This document shows, one piece after another, positions 1-8,929 of a stretch of 64,000 nucleotides of DNA (position 1 is its first letter; every line of letters starts with the position of its first letter). This stretch comes from Actinernus sp. WN-2022 (Eukaryota; Cnidaria; Anthozoa; Actiniaria; Actinernidae): the NCBI GenBank assembly GCA_030867875.1, contig JAOWCC010001599.1, positions 16,791-80,790 on the forward strand, written 5' to 3'. The notes beneath the pieces were generated by a model. It saw nothing but the letters and a program-made list of their open reading frames with translations, did not search any database and was not told the origin of the DNA. The position numbers were made by a program, and so were the translations under genes.

Positions 1-300
1 TAGACAGAAGTGGCGTTTTCCGATTTCGTAAAGTTGTGAACAGGCGCTGATCGCTTAAATATAAGCGTTTGTATGGGAATGTAACGAACTCCAGCTTTCA
101 AGGAGCTATAAAAATACGAGAGAATCGTAAGTAAAAATGCCTTGACTTGCTTCTACGGTGTATTCAGTTGCTGTTTGTGTGTCATCTGGCTCAGGTAAGG
201 CGATTTCAGCGGGCGAGTTTTCGATCCCCATGAATCCTCTTGTTTACTCAGGAATCGTGTGATGTCCATCACACGATAAAGAAACACGAGGCTAAACTAT

Positions 301-832
301 AGAATACCCCGCCACTCCAGCTAGATGGTATATTCAGTGCTACCGCGGTCCCGCAGTCTGCTTTATTAATATTCATGCATCGACTATGGACTACACATAC
401 TGCTACCGCGGTCCCGCAGTCAGGTGGAATAAATTAGCCGTAGTATTACTAAATTCGCATAGTCTTATTTTAGATGCACAGTTGAAAATGTTCTCTTCAC
501 TTTCTAAAACCGATCAGAAACAAAGCACGGCTCCAAAAGCACAATGAGTTTCATTTCATACGCGTTTTCGCTTCCACGGCTACTAAGTAAACTATTTAAA
601 GAAATCTAATCATTTCGATTCGGGGTTTTCTCCCCACTTTCGTGGACTTTTTTCCCCGCTCGCGAACTGATTTTTATAGAACAGTTAAAAGCCGAATAAT
701 AAACTATCCGAAGTTGACTAAGAAACCTTATTAGTGATTCTTGCGGTATCCAGTAAACGTACTCTCTAAAAACTCTCTAAATGGATTAGAAGATATCTTA
801 ATTAGGCGGCGTGTGTGCTATTGTCCGAATGG
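301..832. repeat. 532-bp direct duplication, copy 1
   Basis: This block recurs at 1447-1978 with a constant offset of 1146 bases and no difference that I could see by reading. It contains the pair GCTACCGCGGTCCCGCAGTC (twice) and the stretch GGCGGCGTGTGTGCTATTGT near its end. A third partial copy of its last 140 bases lies at 993-1128. No open reading frame of note. It may be part of a larger transposon or a very recent tandem duplication; assembly error is the other option. Confidence 0.85.
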
Positions 833-1148
833 GGTGCAAGTTCACGAAGCCATCAAACTCTCTTCACGGTTTAACTAGAAATCCATATAAATCCATATTA
901 GTGATTCTTCGTTCTATATCTGTGCACGGTTTAACTAGACGCGACTATCCGAAGATGAATAAGAAACCTTATTAGTGATTCTTCGTTCTAAAAAGCCGAA
1001 TAATAAACTATCCGAAGTTGACAAAGAAATATTAGTGATTCTTGCGGTATCCAGTAAACATACTCTCTAAAACCTCTCTAAATGATTAGAAGATATCTTA
1101 ATTAGGCGGCGTGTGTGCTATTGTCTAATGGAGTAATGGGGTGCAAGT

Positions 1149-1350
1149 ATATTAATATTCATGAGTCGACTATGGGACTGCGGGACTGCGTTGCCACTTA
1201 GTTCAACGTCTTACCGATATTAATATGTATGAGTCGACTATGGGACTGCGGGACTGCGTTGCCACTTAGTTCAACGTCTTACAGATATTAATATGTATGC
1301 GTAGACTATGGGACTGCGGGACTGCGTTGCCACTTAGTTCATATCCTTCG
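1149..1350. repeat. Three tandem 68-bp units
   Basis: The motif GAGTCGACTATGGGACTGCG recurs at an exact 68-base period (TCGAC at 1166 and 1234, TAGAC at 1302). Each unit contains GGGACTGCGGGACTGCGTTG, which resembles the inverse of the CCGCGGTCCCGCAGTC motif in the flanking duplicated blocks. Confidence 0.85.
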
Positions 1351-1446
1351 TTAAAAAAAACTATATTCTTCGTTCTAAAAAAGCTATCGCGACTGCGGTA
1401 CCACGGTAGCACTAACTAAATAACATAGCTTCAAAAAGTGGCGGGG

Positions 1447-1978
1447 AGAATACCCCGCCACTCCAGCTAGATGGTATATTCAGTGCTACCGCGGTCCCGC
1501 AGTCTGCTTTATTAATATTCATGCATCGACTATGGACTACACATACTGCTACCGCGGTCCCGCAGTCAGGTGGAATAAATTAGCCGTAGTATTACTAAAT
1601 TCGCATAGTCTTATTTTAGATGCACAGTTGAAAATGTTCTCTTCACTTTCTAAAACCGATCAGAAACAAAGCACGGCTCCAAAAGCACAATGAGTTTCAT
1701 TTCATACGCGTTTTCGCTTCCACGGCTACTAAGTAAACTATTTAAAGAAATCTAATCATTTCGATTCGGGGTTTTCTCCCCACTTTCGTGGACTTTTTTC
1801 CCCGCTCGCGAACTGATTTTTATAGAACAGTTAAAAGCCGAATAATAAACTATCCGAAGTTGACTAAGAAACCTTATTAGTGATTCTTGCGGTATCCAGT
1901 AAACGTACTCTCTAAAAACTCTCTAAATGGATTAGAAGATATCTTAATTAGGCGGCGTGTGTGCTATTGTCCGAATGG
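1447..1978. repeat. 532-bp direct duplication, copy 2
   Basis: Second copy of the block at 301-832, same orientation. Homology stops abruptly after CCGAATGG, where copy 1 continues GGTGCAAG and this copy continues CAAGCAAAAG. The sharp edge marks the duplication or insertion boundary. Confidence 0.85.
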
Positions 1979-2061
1979 CAAGCAAAAGATCACTATCAAG
2001 ATACCGGGTGAACGTCCAAATCCAAAGCAAAACCGAGGCCTGAGGCGCTGAGAGAGAATCG

Positions 2062-2350
2062 AGGGTGACGTAATGATAAGCATGCGCAGATTCAACGGAA
2101 GTCCGTGATTCACGGACTTCCGGAATCGGATTATTCCAGAGCCCTATTATTTTCGTCGAGCATGCGCAGTAAGAAACAAATGGGGTCTGGGTACGAGATT
2201 GGGTACGAGATTGGTGACGTTAATGATAAGCATGCGCAGAGTTGCCGGAAGTCCGTGATTCGCGGACTTCCGGAATCGGATTCGTCCAGAGCCCTATTAT
2301 TTCGTCGAGCATGCGCAGTAAGAAACTAACGGGGTCTGGGTACGAGATTG
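2062..2350. repeat. Two-unit tandem repeat with hairpin cores
   Basis: Two units of about 145 bp share GTGACGT, AATGATAAGCATGCGCAG, a hairpin, CCAGAGCCCTATTATTT and AGCATGCGCAGTAAGAAAC. Each hairpin has 13-14 bp arms (CGGAAGTCCGTGA and its complement) around a one-base loop; the arms are perfect in unit 1 and carry one mismatch in unit 2. The element is non-coding. Confidence 0.8.
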
Positions 2351-2710
2351 TTGTCCAGCCTAGCAAGCGTTAATTGGGCGCGTAAAGACCCCTGGGAACG
2401 ATTGTTGGCCAGGCCCTGCTGACCAAGTCTCAAGGCTCTGGGAATCGATTAGGTTGCAGTTGTCGTACATGCATACATCATTACATGTATTACTAGTATT
2501 TGGCGAGAATGAGCCAAGACAAGCCTCAAATAGTCGTCAACGTTACCTCTGATAACATATGACCATGGTGAGTTGGTTTGCAAAAGAAGTCTAACATTGT
2601 TTGAGAAGTAGGTCTTTCGATCATAACGCATCCTCGGAGACCTGCAGCATGGGCAGTTACTGAGTTAGTGAACGACGGGCAGAAAACGTCCGTCTGTAAA
2701 TGTATAAATA

Positions 2711-2889
2711 GCCCACTTCGGCGATATGCCACACTTCCTTCCAATGTACGAGGGTCGTACATAATGCTCAGTCGTTCGTGACAAACTACAGAAGTGCTGT
2801 AGTCTTGTCACGAATGACTGAGCATTATGCACATAGACTCGTATTGATTCCTTTGTACGTAAGAAGTGATGCATATCTCCGAAGTGGGC
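2711..2889. mobile_element. TA-flanked foldback MITE
   Basis: A 179-bp element with inverted ends GCCCACTTCGGCGATATG and, as complement, CCGAAGTGGGC. TA lies on both sides (2709-2710 and 2890-2891), as for Tc1/mariner-type insertions. A second inverted pair at the centre (2764-2827, AATGCTCAGT and its complement) makes most of it self-complementary. No coding capacity. Confidence 0.75.
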
Positions 2890-3047
2890 TATAATTAGGA
2901 AAAAGAGTCTTAGATTGATAAATTAAACCCAGGTGATAATTTCACCTTCAATAAATATTCAACCTTTGGTAAATACAAAAAAAAACATCTATTAATATTG
3001 TAATATTATTTATTGTAATTTCTGGGAGCAGTTGCAATAGGTCTTTT

Positions 3048-3664
3048 CCCGCAGTAGCTAATCGATGAAATCGATGATCGATTAAAATCGATATTAATCG
3101 ATGCCAATCGATACCATTCACTCGATTGATATTGGAAATCGATGAACAATCGATGGACCAAATCTTTGTGACCTTATCGATTGATATCGATTGCCCTTAA
3201 TTGAAATCGATTGACATCGATTTTGAAAGGATTAATATAAACAAGGCAGGTAGGTAAAGTAACGTATCGTAAACGTATCTCCAACGGCCACATCAAATAA
3301 ACAATTACAATATACAGTAAATGGAAAGCTTATCTGTACTACCTTCTGATGCTCGTGCCATTTTGCCAGTGTATGTACGTTTACCGGTGAAGTTTGCCGC
3401 TAGTAACATGATATTCCATTGCGTTTCCTTTTAGAAGATTTGCGAAAATTAAGCACACCCCAAAATCGCGAAATTAACGTGTCAGGCTCAATCGATATCA
3501 ATCGAAAATGCCAATCGATATTCATCGATTGATAATTTTTCTGTGACTATCGATTGGTCATCGATTGACCGATACCAATCGATATCAATTAACTAATTTT
3601 ATCGATTGATATCGATTTATCGATTGGATTTCCGATCATCGATTTCATCGATTGGCTACTCCGG
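3048..3664. mobile_element. MITE with ATCGAT-dense ends, 8-bp TSD
   Basis: The termini are inverted: CCCGCAGTAGCTAATCGATG on the left, and the complement of CATCGATTGGCTACTCCGGG on the right. GGTCTTTT flanks both sides (3040-3047 and 3665-3672), an 8-bp target duplication as in hAT or P-type insertions. About 170 bp inside each end is crowded with ATCGAT/CAATCGAT, while the middle (3232-3487) lacks it. No transposase reading frame, so it is non-autonomous. Confidence 0.85.
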
Positions 3665-3973
3665 GGTCTTTTGCAGGAAACAGTCATGTCAGTGCTGGTA
3701 TAATACTTTGTTAACGAATGAATTAAGCTTGTGATCTCGATGATGGGAAATACATTGCCATGGATGCTGGATGGCAAGCTATCTTTAAAAATGCTGTTTT
3801 AGAAAGATTGACAATCGATTGTAGTTGGAAAATAGCATTTACAAACATGTTTTGCTAATAACACTACCAATCTTGTACAAGTGGCTTTAATTAAATGTAT
3901 GAATTAAGATTTGTTTGCATCTAGTACATCCATGTGATTGCATTCCTGCAAAAAGTCCATCCATTATATATAA

Positions 3974-4115
3974 ATTGAAGGGCTGTGTGCAAAAAGGGCC
4001 TAAGCGATTGTTGATCACGTTCTAAATTCTCCCTTAGAAAACAAAGAAATTGAAGGAGAATTTAGAATGTGATCAAGAGTCACTTATGCCATTTTTTTGC
4101 AACAGCCCTTCAATT
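3974..4115. mobile_element. Short foldback element
   Basis: A 142-bp palindromic unit: ATTGAAGGGCTGTGTGCAAA at the left and its near complement ending CAGCCCTTCAAT at the right. A second inner inverted pair surrounds TTCTCCCTTAGAAAACAAAG. It probably inserted at a TA-rich site; the family is not recognised. Confidence 0.65.
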
Positions 4116-4279
4116 ATCACAAGCATCAGTAGTGAATCAATTATCTGTCTCCCCTAGGACAACAATTTTGGGTGTTTAGGTTTAAGTCACTAAATAACAG
4201 ACAAATGTAATGTTTAATCCAACATTTAAAAGACGAAAAATGTCGAAATGACCTACAATGTAGCTAATTTTTAAAAATA

Positions 4280-4460
4280 AAAATGACCTAGGTTGTTTCA
4301 AAAAATTAATGACCAAAAATGAGAAACAACCTACATGTAGGTTGTTTTAAAAATGACCTTGGTTGTTTTAAAATAACCTAGGTTGTTTCAAAAATGACCA
4401 GAAATGAGAAACAACCTAGGTTGTTTTAAAAACAACCTGAAATTAGAAACAACCTACAAC
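4280..4460. repeat. AACAACCTAGGTTGTT palindrome cluster
   Basis: Several copies of AACAACCT and its complement AGGTTGTT are arranged as palindromes. A perfect 24-bp palindrome spans 4324-4347 and a perfect 18-bp one spans 4409-4426. It lies just left of the TTAA element at 4499. Function unknown. Confidence 0.8.
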
Positions 4461-4498
4461 ATACATGTTCTTCACAATATATATTTCACGACACTTAA

Positions 4499-5204
4499 AG
4501 TGCCAATAACCCCCCAAAAAAAACATTTTTGACGTCTATTCTGTATAGCGCCCTGACAAAGAATTCGAAAAAATAAAAGTGAAAAAACTAAACTTCAACG
4601 ATTTTACTGGCGTCAAAGTTAGCGAAAACATCTGTTTTGGGCTTCCTGTTTCCAGTTGGAAGTCAGCGCGAGTCTTGGTGAGGGCCTGGAATTATGACGT
4701 CAATCGGGCGCATTTTACTACAACTACCAGAATCCTTTGCATGGTTTCTTTTGTTCCTTTAATTTAGACTATTGTCTTGGTATTCTCAAAGGAGTTGGAA
4801 AATCTGAATAAGAAAAAGAATTCAAAAAGGAAAAACGTCCTATTATAGTCTAATCAATAGGAAATAAACTCCATCACAAGAAAGAGCACAATGAAATTAG
4901 TAAATTTACCAAGTTTGGTGATATTTCATTGGATATTTATCATGTGGTGAGCTTGCAAGAGTCGCAGAAATAAGAGACGTTTGTATGGGATTGAACGAAC
5001 GCCTGACTACATACACGTCACAGGTCACTGGTCTCCAGGCTCCCAAAGGGAATTGAAAACTGACGGCCACATGTTCTGGTTCTCAACTTTGTAATGCCGT
5101 AAAAAAAATACTGTTGAGTTTTAGCCTCCTATTTTTGCCTTTAGTTCTAAATAATGGTTTAAAGTTTCAATTCAAAAAAATAATTTTTGGGGGTTATAGG
5201 CACT
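4499..5204. mobile_element. TTAA-flanked MITE, AGTGCC ends
   Basis: TTAA on both sides (4495-4498, 5205-5208) and inverted ends AGTGCCAATAACCCCC and AGTGCCTATAACCCCCAAAA (as complement) define a 706-bp piggyBac-type non-autonomous element. A 62-codon reading frame inside resembles nothing I know and is not called a gene. The same AGTGCCTAT terminus is seen in the element at 7460-7925. Confidence 0.75.
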
Positions 5205-5983
5205 TTAAAAAATATATATATATATTTAAACATTTTGTATGTGTTTGCCCCAAAAGCAAATAAAAGCTTATCTAGGGGGCTCACAACACTTTGATTCTTT
5301 CAATGATCCTCATATATTTTCGAGCATATTTAAACTTACATGTAAATACAAAAACATTGTGTGGGCCCCTGTGATACATGGAGATTAATTAGTCTTCCAA
5401 TCTTCAGTATTATTTACTGGTACATAAAATTAATGTGTTCCTTTTTTTCCCTTTAATCTAAATTATTTTTACTGCATGCCTGTCTGTATACATGCCTAAT
5501 TATATAGTTGTAACATAAATTGTTGACTTTAATTATATATTATATTTATTTAATAGCTACACTGTACATTATGTTACCCAGCTGTAAATTGCAATTTTAT
5601 AATATTTTTTAAATATAAAAATGAACATTACAAACCAAGGTACTAAAGTTGTTGTAAGTTGTTGTTTAAAATTAAGTTGACCACTTGTGACAAAGTTGCT
5701 TGCATAAGTTAAACTCTTGCTTTGATCATCTATTGCCAGGCAAAAAATGACCCAGCCACTGTATCATAAGTATGCATCCTTGGATATCCACAGCAATGTT
5801 CAGCAATTAAGGCTTGTTTCAGATGCCTTGCCACTTGTGAACTAAATACTAATGAGCTTTAACAATATAGCTTGAGCTATTTAGTATTATACAGTATTAT
5901 ACTAATAAGTGTGATTTTTATTTTTTGCCAATAACTTTGCAAGTAAACTTAAATCAAAGAACAATTAAATCTTCCTCTCATAG
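5205..5983. other. AT-rich intron sequence, nothing recognised
   Basis: AT-rich DNA with a (TA)n run near 5214-5226. It ends in the polypyrimidine/AG acceptor (TTCCTCTCATAG) of the thioredoxin-fold gene. I searched 1-5983 by eye for the missing first exon, which should end with a CPW-type codon string before GT, and found no convincing candidate. Confidence 0.6.
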
Positions 5984-6194
5984 GTGTTATGTGGGGAAGC
6001 GCAATCTGGAGGAAGCTATTAAATCATTCAGTGATGCTAAGTTTGAGGTTAATTGGAGGCCATTCTTCCTTAACCTTAACACTCCAGATAGTGGCATCCC
6101 TCTACTTGACTACCTTGCTAAGAAGTATGGACCCCAGGCAGCCAAAGGAGCCCTGGAGGGCACGAGCCATCTAAGTAATGCTGGCAAAGCTGTG
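5984..6194 (+). CDS. DsbA/FrnE-like thioredoxin-fold protein, exon 2
   Basis: The exon starts in phase 2: its first base G completes a Trp codon, so the conserved active site CPWCYVGKR is split as CPW(TG|G)-CYVGKR across the intron. It continues LEEAIKSF, VNWRPFFLN, then a helical stretch ending NAGKAV, and stops at donor GTG|GTAAGT. The family (DSBA-like domain, also annotated 2-hydroxychromene-2-carboxylate isomerase/FrnE-like) has a thioredoxin fold with an inserted helical domain. Animal members are soluble and mostly uncharacterised; the substrate cannot be inferred here. The acceptor TTCCTCTCATAG is strong. Exon 1, encoding the first beta strand and CPW, is not visible, so intron 1 is either longer than 5.9 kb or exon 1 was missed. 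The gene is convergent with the GPR157-like gene. Confidence 0.85.
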
Positions 6195-6589
6195 GTAAGT
6201 TTTTAGTTAAGTTTATACATGTAGATTGTTATCATGAAAATCAATTCTACATGTACATCCAGTAGAATAATTGAATAGTAAAATATTTTTTGATTTGAGC
6301 ATTGCATCTGTGAGGTATAAAGGTTTATATTTTGAATATGCTAATGATATGATGTGAAATAGAATTTGTACAAAAATGTGCCGGTAGAGATTTTAAAATG
6401 ACTTTTCATATACATCCATGTAGCTTATATTATTTGAAGCTCATCATATCATTGATTTTATCAAACATTTTTTCTAAATCAGAAAATAGCTTCATTCACA
6501 AGGACACATAATAAATTACAGAAAATGCTGTTTTGTGTTATGTCATGACCAGCCACTCAACTTAAGTATTCCATTTCATATCACTTTAG

Positions 6590-7000
6590 GGGATCAACTT
6601 TAGCTCGTCAAGGCTTATTGTGAACACCCTTAAGTCACACTGCCTGCTGGATTATGCTGGAACCATCGGCAAGCAAGATGCTGTTGCTGAAAGCCTATTC
6701 AAGCATTACTTTGAACAAGCTCAAGATATCAACAATGAAGAAATCTTGAAGGTGATTGCTTTAGAGGCAGGTCTTGATGAGTCAGCGGCATTAAACCATG
6801 TTAATGACCCTCAGGTTGCCTCAAGAGTTAAAAATGAAGGATTGGATGCAAGTAGGCAGGGTGTCAATGGCGTCCCTTATTTTAATATCTTGGTTAAAGG
6901 GCAGCCTGAGAGTGCTGCAGCATTTTCAGGTGCACAGCCACCAGATACATTCAAGAAGATATTTACTCGCATCTTGAGGCATGTGAAGGCTAGGTTTTAG
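6590..7000 (+). CDS. DsbA/FrnE-like thioredoxin-fold protein, last exon
   Basis: Acceptor CACTTTAG at 6589 and phase 0 join this exon to exon 2, giving GKAV-GINFSSSRLIVNT. It encodes 136 residues and the TAG stop. It contains the family's helical insertion (SHCLLDYAGTIGKQ, LFKHYFEQAQDI) and then the returning thioredoxin half with GVNGVPYFNI. That GVPYF carries the cis-proline next to the redox centre in DsbA-like folds. It ends ILRHVKARF. Together the two exons give 206 residues; with a short first exon the protein would be of normal length for the family. No frameshift or stop, so it looks functional. Transfer from bacteria in the remote past is possible because the family is mainly prokaryotic, but introns show it is now a host gene. 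Confidence 0.88.
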   Translation, partial: GINFSSSRLIVNTLKSHCLLDYAGTIGKQDAVAESLFKHYFEQAQDINNEEILKVIALEAGLDESAALNHVNDPQVASRVKNEGLDASRQGVNGVPYFNILVKGQPESAAAFSGAQPPDTFKKIFTRILRHVKARF

Positions 7001-7287
7001 TTTTTTAGGAGCTGGATACAACTAGTAAATGTAACCATAAAATATGATTATTCAAAGGCATACCCGAGTACAAAACATTATATTCCAAATACATTCAGTA
7101 GTTTTTAGATTAACATTTTTCACAAAAAAAATCCATTTTGTCCTTTCAAATTTTGTCTTCTAAAATTCTTGCTTCAACTTTAAATCATTTCAATGCTATC
7201 AGCTATGAACCTATCTGGAGATTGTTAGAAATCATTGATTTTATGGTCTCAATATGATACTTGGACTGTCCTGAAAACTTAAATTAC

Positions 7288-7293
7288 AATAAA
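7288..7293 (+). terminator. Poly(A) signal of the thioredoxin-fold gene
   Basis: AATAAA about 290 bases after the stop codon, within an AT-rich 3' region. The surrounding 75 bases recur inverted at about 7988-8075. Confidence 0.5.
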
Positions 7294-7459
7294 GACTATT
7301 TATTTTGCAATGCAAGCATGTAATTTTTTTAAAAAGTTTATCATTTGCACAATATAGTTTCTATGGTGTGAGTTACTAATTCTCAAGATATCATGTAATC
7401 CTCCTCACTGCTCAATCATTTTCTTGTATAATTCTTGTTTCTTACACTTTTATTCTTAA

Positions 7460-7925
7460 AGTGCCTATGAAGCTTATTATTTTATTTTAGATATCAATTC
7501 TACATCAAGTTAAAAGTAGAATGGTACAATATATCTTGTTTTGAATGCTGTGCCTCTGAGTTAAGGAGGTTTTAATATCCAAAATGCTAATTACATGACG
7601 TCAGGGGAGGCATCAACTATTATACAATTTTTGTTGTTACAATTAAACAAATTTTTCAAATTATCAGTGTTATACCCATGGTTGAAATAAAATGATGTTA
7701 AAAAATTGTTTTCCTATATCAGTAGAAATGCCCATTCACAAGCACTAAGAAGTGATTGCAGATACCTCCCCTGAAATCATGTAATTAGCATTTTGGATAT
7801 TAAAACCTCCTTAACTCAGTGGCACAGCATTCAAAGCAAGATACTGTATATTGTACCATTCTACTAATTCACTTGATGTAGAATTGATATCTAAAATAAA
7901 AAAATAGGCTTCATTATAAGGCACT
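7460..7925. mobile_element. TTAA-flanked foldback MITE, AGTGCC ends
   Basis: TTAA at 7456-7459 and 7926-7929. Inverted ends AGTGCCTATGAAGC and AGTGCCTTATAATGAAGC (as complement). The inverted arms are very long, about 170 bp each, including TTAAGGAGGTTTTAATATCC and its complement. The element could fold into a long hairpin RNA if transcribed. No reading frame. Confidence 0.8.
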
Positions 7926-8087
7926 TTAATTTTATACTTGTGAACAACTAACTGATGTCATCAGAACTATTCTACAATACACTGTCAAAGAATTTCTACA
8001 CATTTGTATTGCAAAATAAAGTTTTTATTGTGATTTCTGTTTTCAGGACAGTCTAAATATCATTTTGAGATCACAAGTGTTTTGTAC

Positions 8088-8487
8088 CCGGGGGGGGGGG
8101 GGGGGGGGACTCCCTTATGTGAGGGGTACATGGATGCTCGTCGTACCTTTTAGGGGTCAAAATCAGGAGTTTGGTACCACTTAGGGTATCCACGATCAAA
8201 CACAGACATTTCTATGTAAAGCGGTACCTTTTAGGGGTCGGGTCTCACCGAATGCTAGAGAATGACAGCGCTTTTGAAAACAACAAGGAAGAATGTGCCT
8301 GATGATACAACATCAAGTAATGGCAATAAACGGCATCGAAAGTTTAAAATGTTGGCATGTTTTAATGGTAGCTTTTAGGAGTCAAAATAAGCTTGAGCCA
8401 CGCCCATTTTAGTACCTCTTAGGGGTCAAATCGAAAATGTCCGACGAGCATCCCTACCCCTTTTATATGGGAGTCCCCCTCCCGGGG
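8088..8487. mobile_element. Poly(G)-ended MITE with 8-bp TSD TTTTGTAC
   Basis: A 400-bp element flanked by TTTTGTAC (8080-8087 and 8488-8495). The ends are inverted: CCGGGG plus a 19-base G run and ACTCCCTTAT on the left, and GGGAGTCCCCCTCCCGGGG on the right. Inside, variants of GTACCTTTTAGGGGTC occur about five times in both orientations, and GATGCTCGTCG sits near both ends. A second copy lies at about 13221-13543 in the opposite orientation, in GPR157 intron 1. Confidence 0.85.
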
Positions 8488-8557
8488 TTTTGTACTCCAA
8501 TAGCTCTTTAAGTACCTACCACATAGAGGATGACCAACCATCTGAAGGCAATATGAC

Positions 8558-8920
8558 AGAGTCCTTATTTTTTCCTGTTATGATGACCTTGTGATACAAA
8601 TTCTTTCGTTCCAAGGTTTGATGCTTGTAACCAGAAAAAAAATTAGTGATATTGGAATTGTAGAAGTATAACTGTACACGTTACAGGTTATTTTGCTCAT
8701 TAATACTTGTTGGTAAGGTTTATTATGTATGTACATTGTAGGCACCTAGGCTACTGTGTATTATCCTGACCAGTGATTAAACCTGCCACATTAAGAGGGT
8801 GCTGAACTGCATAAGAGAGAACTGAAGGCATAAGAGAGTCCTTGTTTTTTTTTCTGTTATGATGACCTTGTGATACAAATTCTTATGTTCCAAGGTTTGA
8901 TGCTTGTAACCAGAAAACAA
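8558..8920. repeat. Direct repeat pair (about 90 bp each)
   Basis: GAGTCCTTATTTTTTCCTGT...CAAGGTTTGATGCTTGTAAC at 8558-8643 recurs at about 8836-8920 with a few differences. The shared text includes TGATGACCTTGTGATACAAA. Non-coding. Confidence 0.75.
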
Positions 8921-8929
8921 AATGGGGAT

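Larger units (their letters stand above)
7236..8075. repeat. Inverted duplication of the 3' UTR region
   Basis: The stretch at 7240-7315 (GGACTGTCCTGAAAACTTAA, then ACAATAAAGAC and TTTTGCAATGCAA) appears inverted at 7988-8075 (TTGTATTGCAAAATAAAG, then CAGGACAGTCTAAATATC). The two arms flank the TTAA element at 7460-7925. Sequences between arms and element do not match, so this is not simply one long foldback. Confidence 0.7.

Noticed and set aside
2105..2329. Repeat-like peptide with two IHGLPESD/IRGLPESD copies
   Set aside because: Caused by translation of the two tandem hairpin units; non-coding repeat.
2550..2580. CCATG|GTGAGT as the missing exon 1 donor of the thioredoxin-fold gene
   Set aside because: The frame does not give CP-Trp split TG|G, and no upstream coding text matches the family's first strand.
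4579..4767. 62-codon frame beginning MKKLNFNDFTGV
   Set aside because: It lies wholly inside a TTAA-flanked non-autonomous element and has no recognisable motif.
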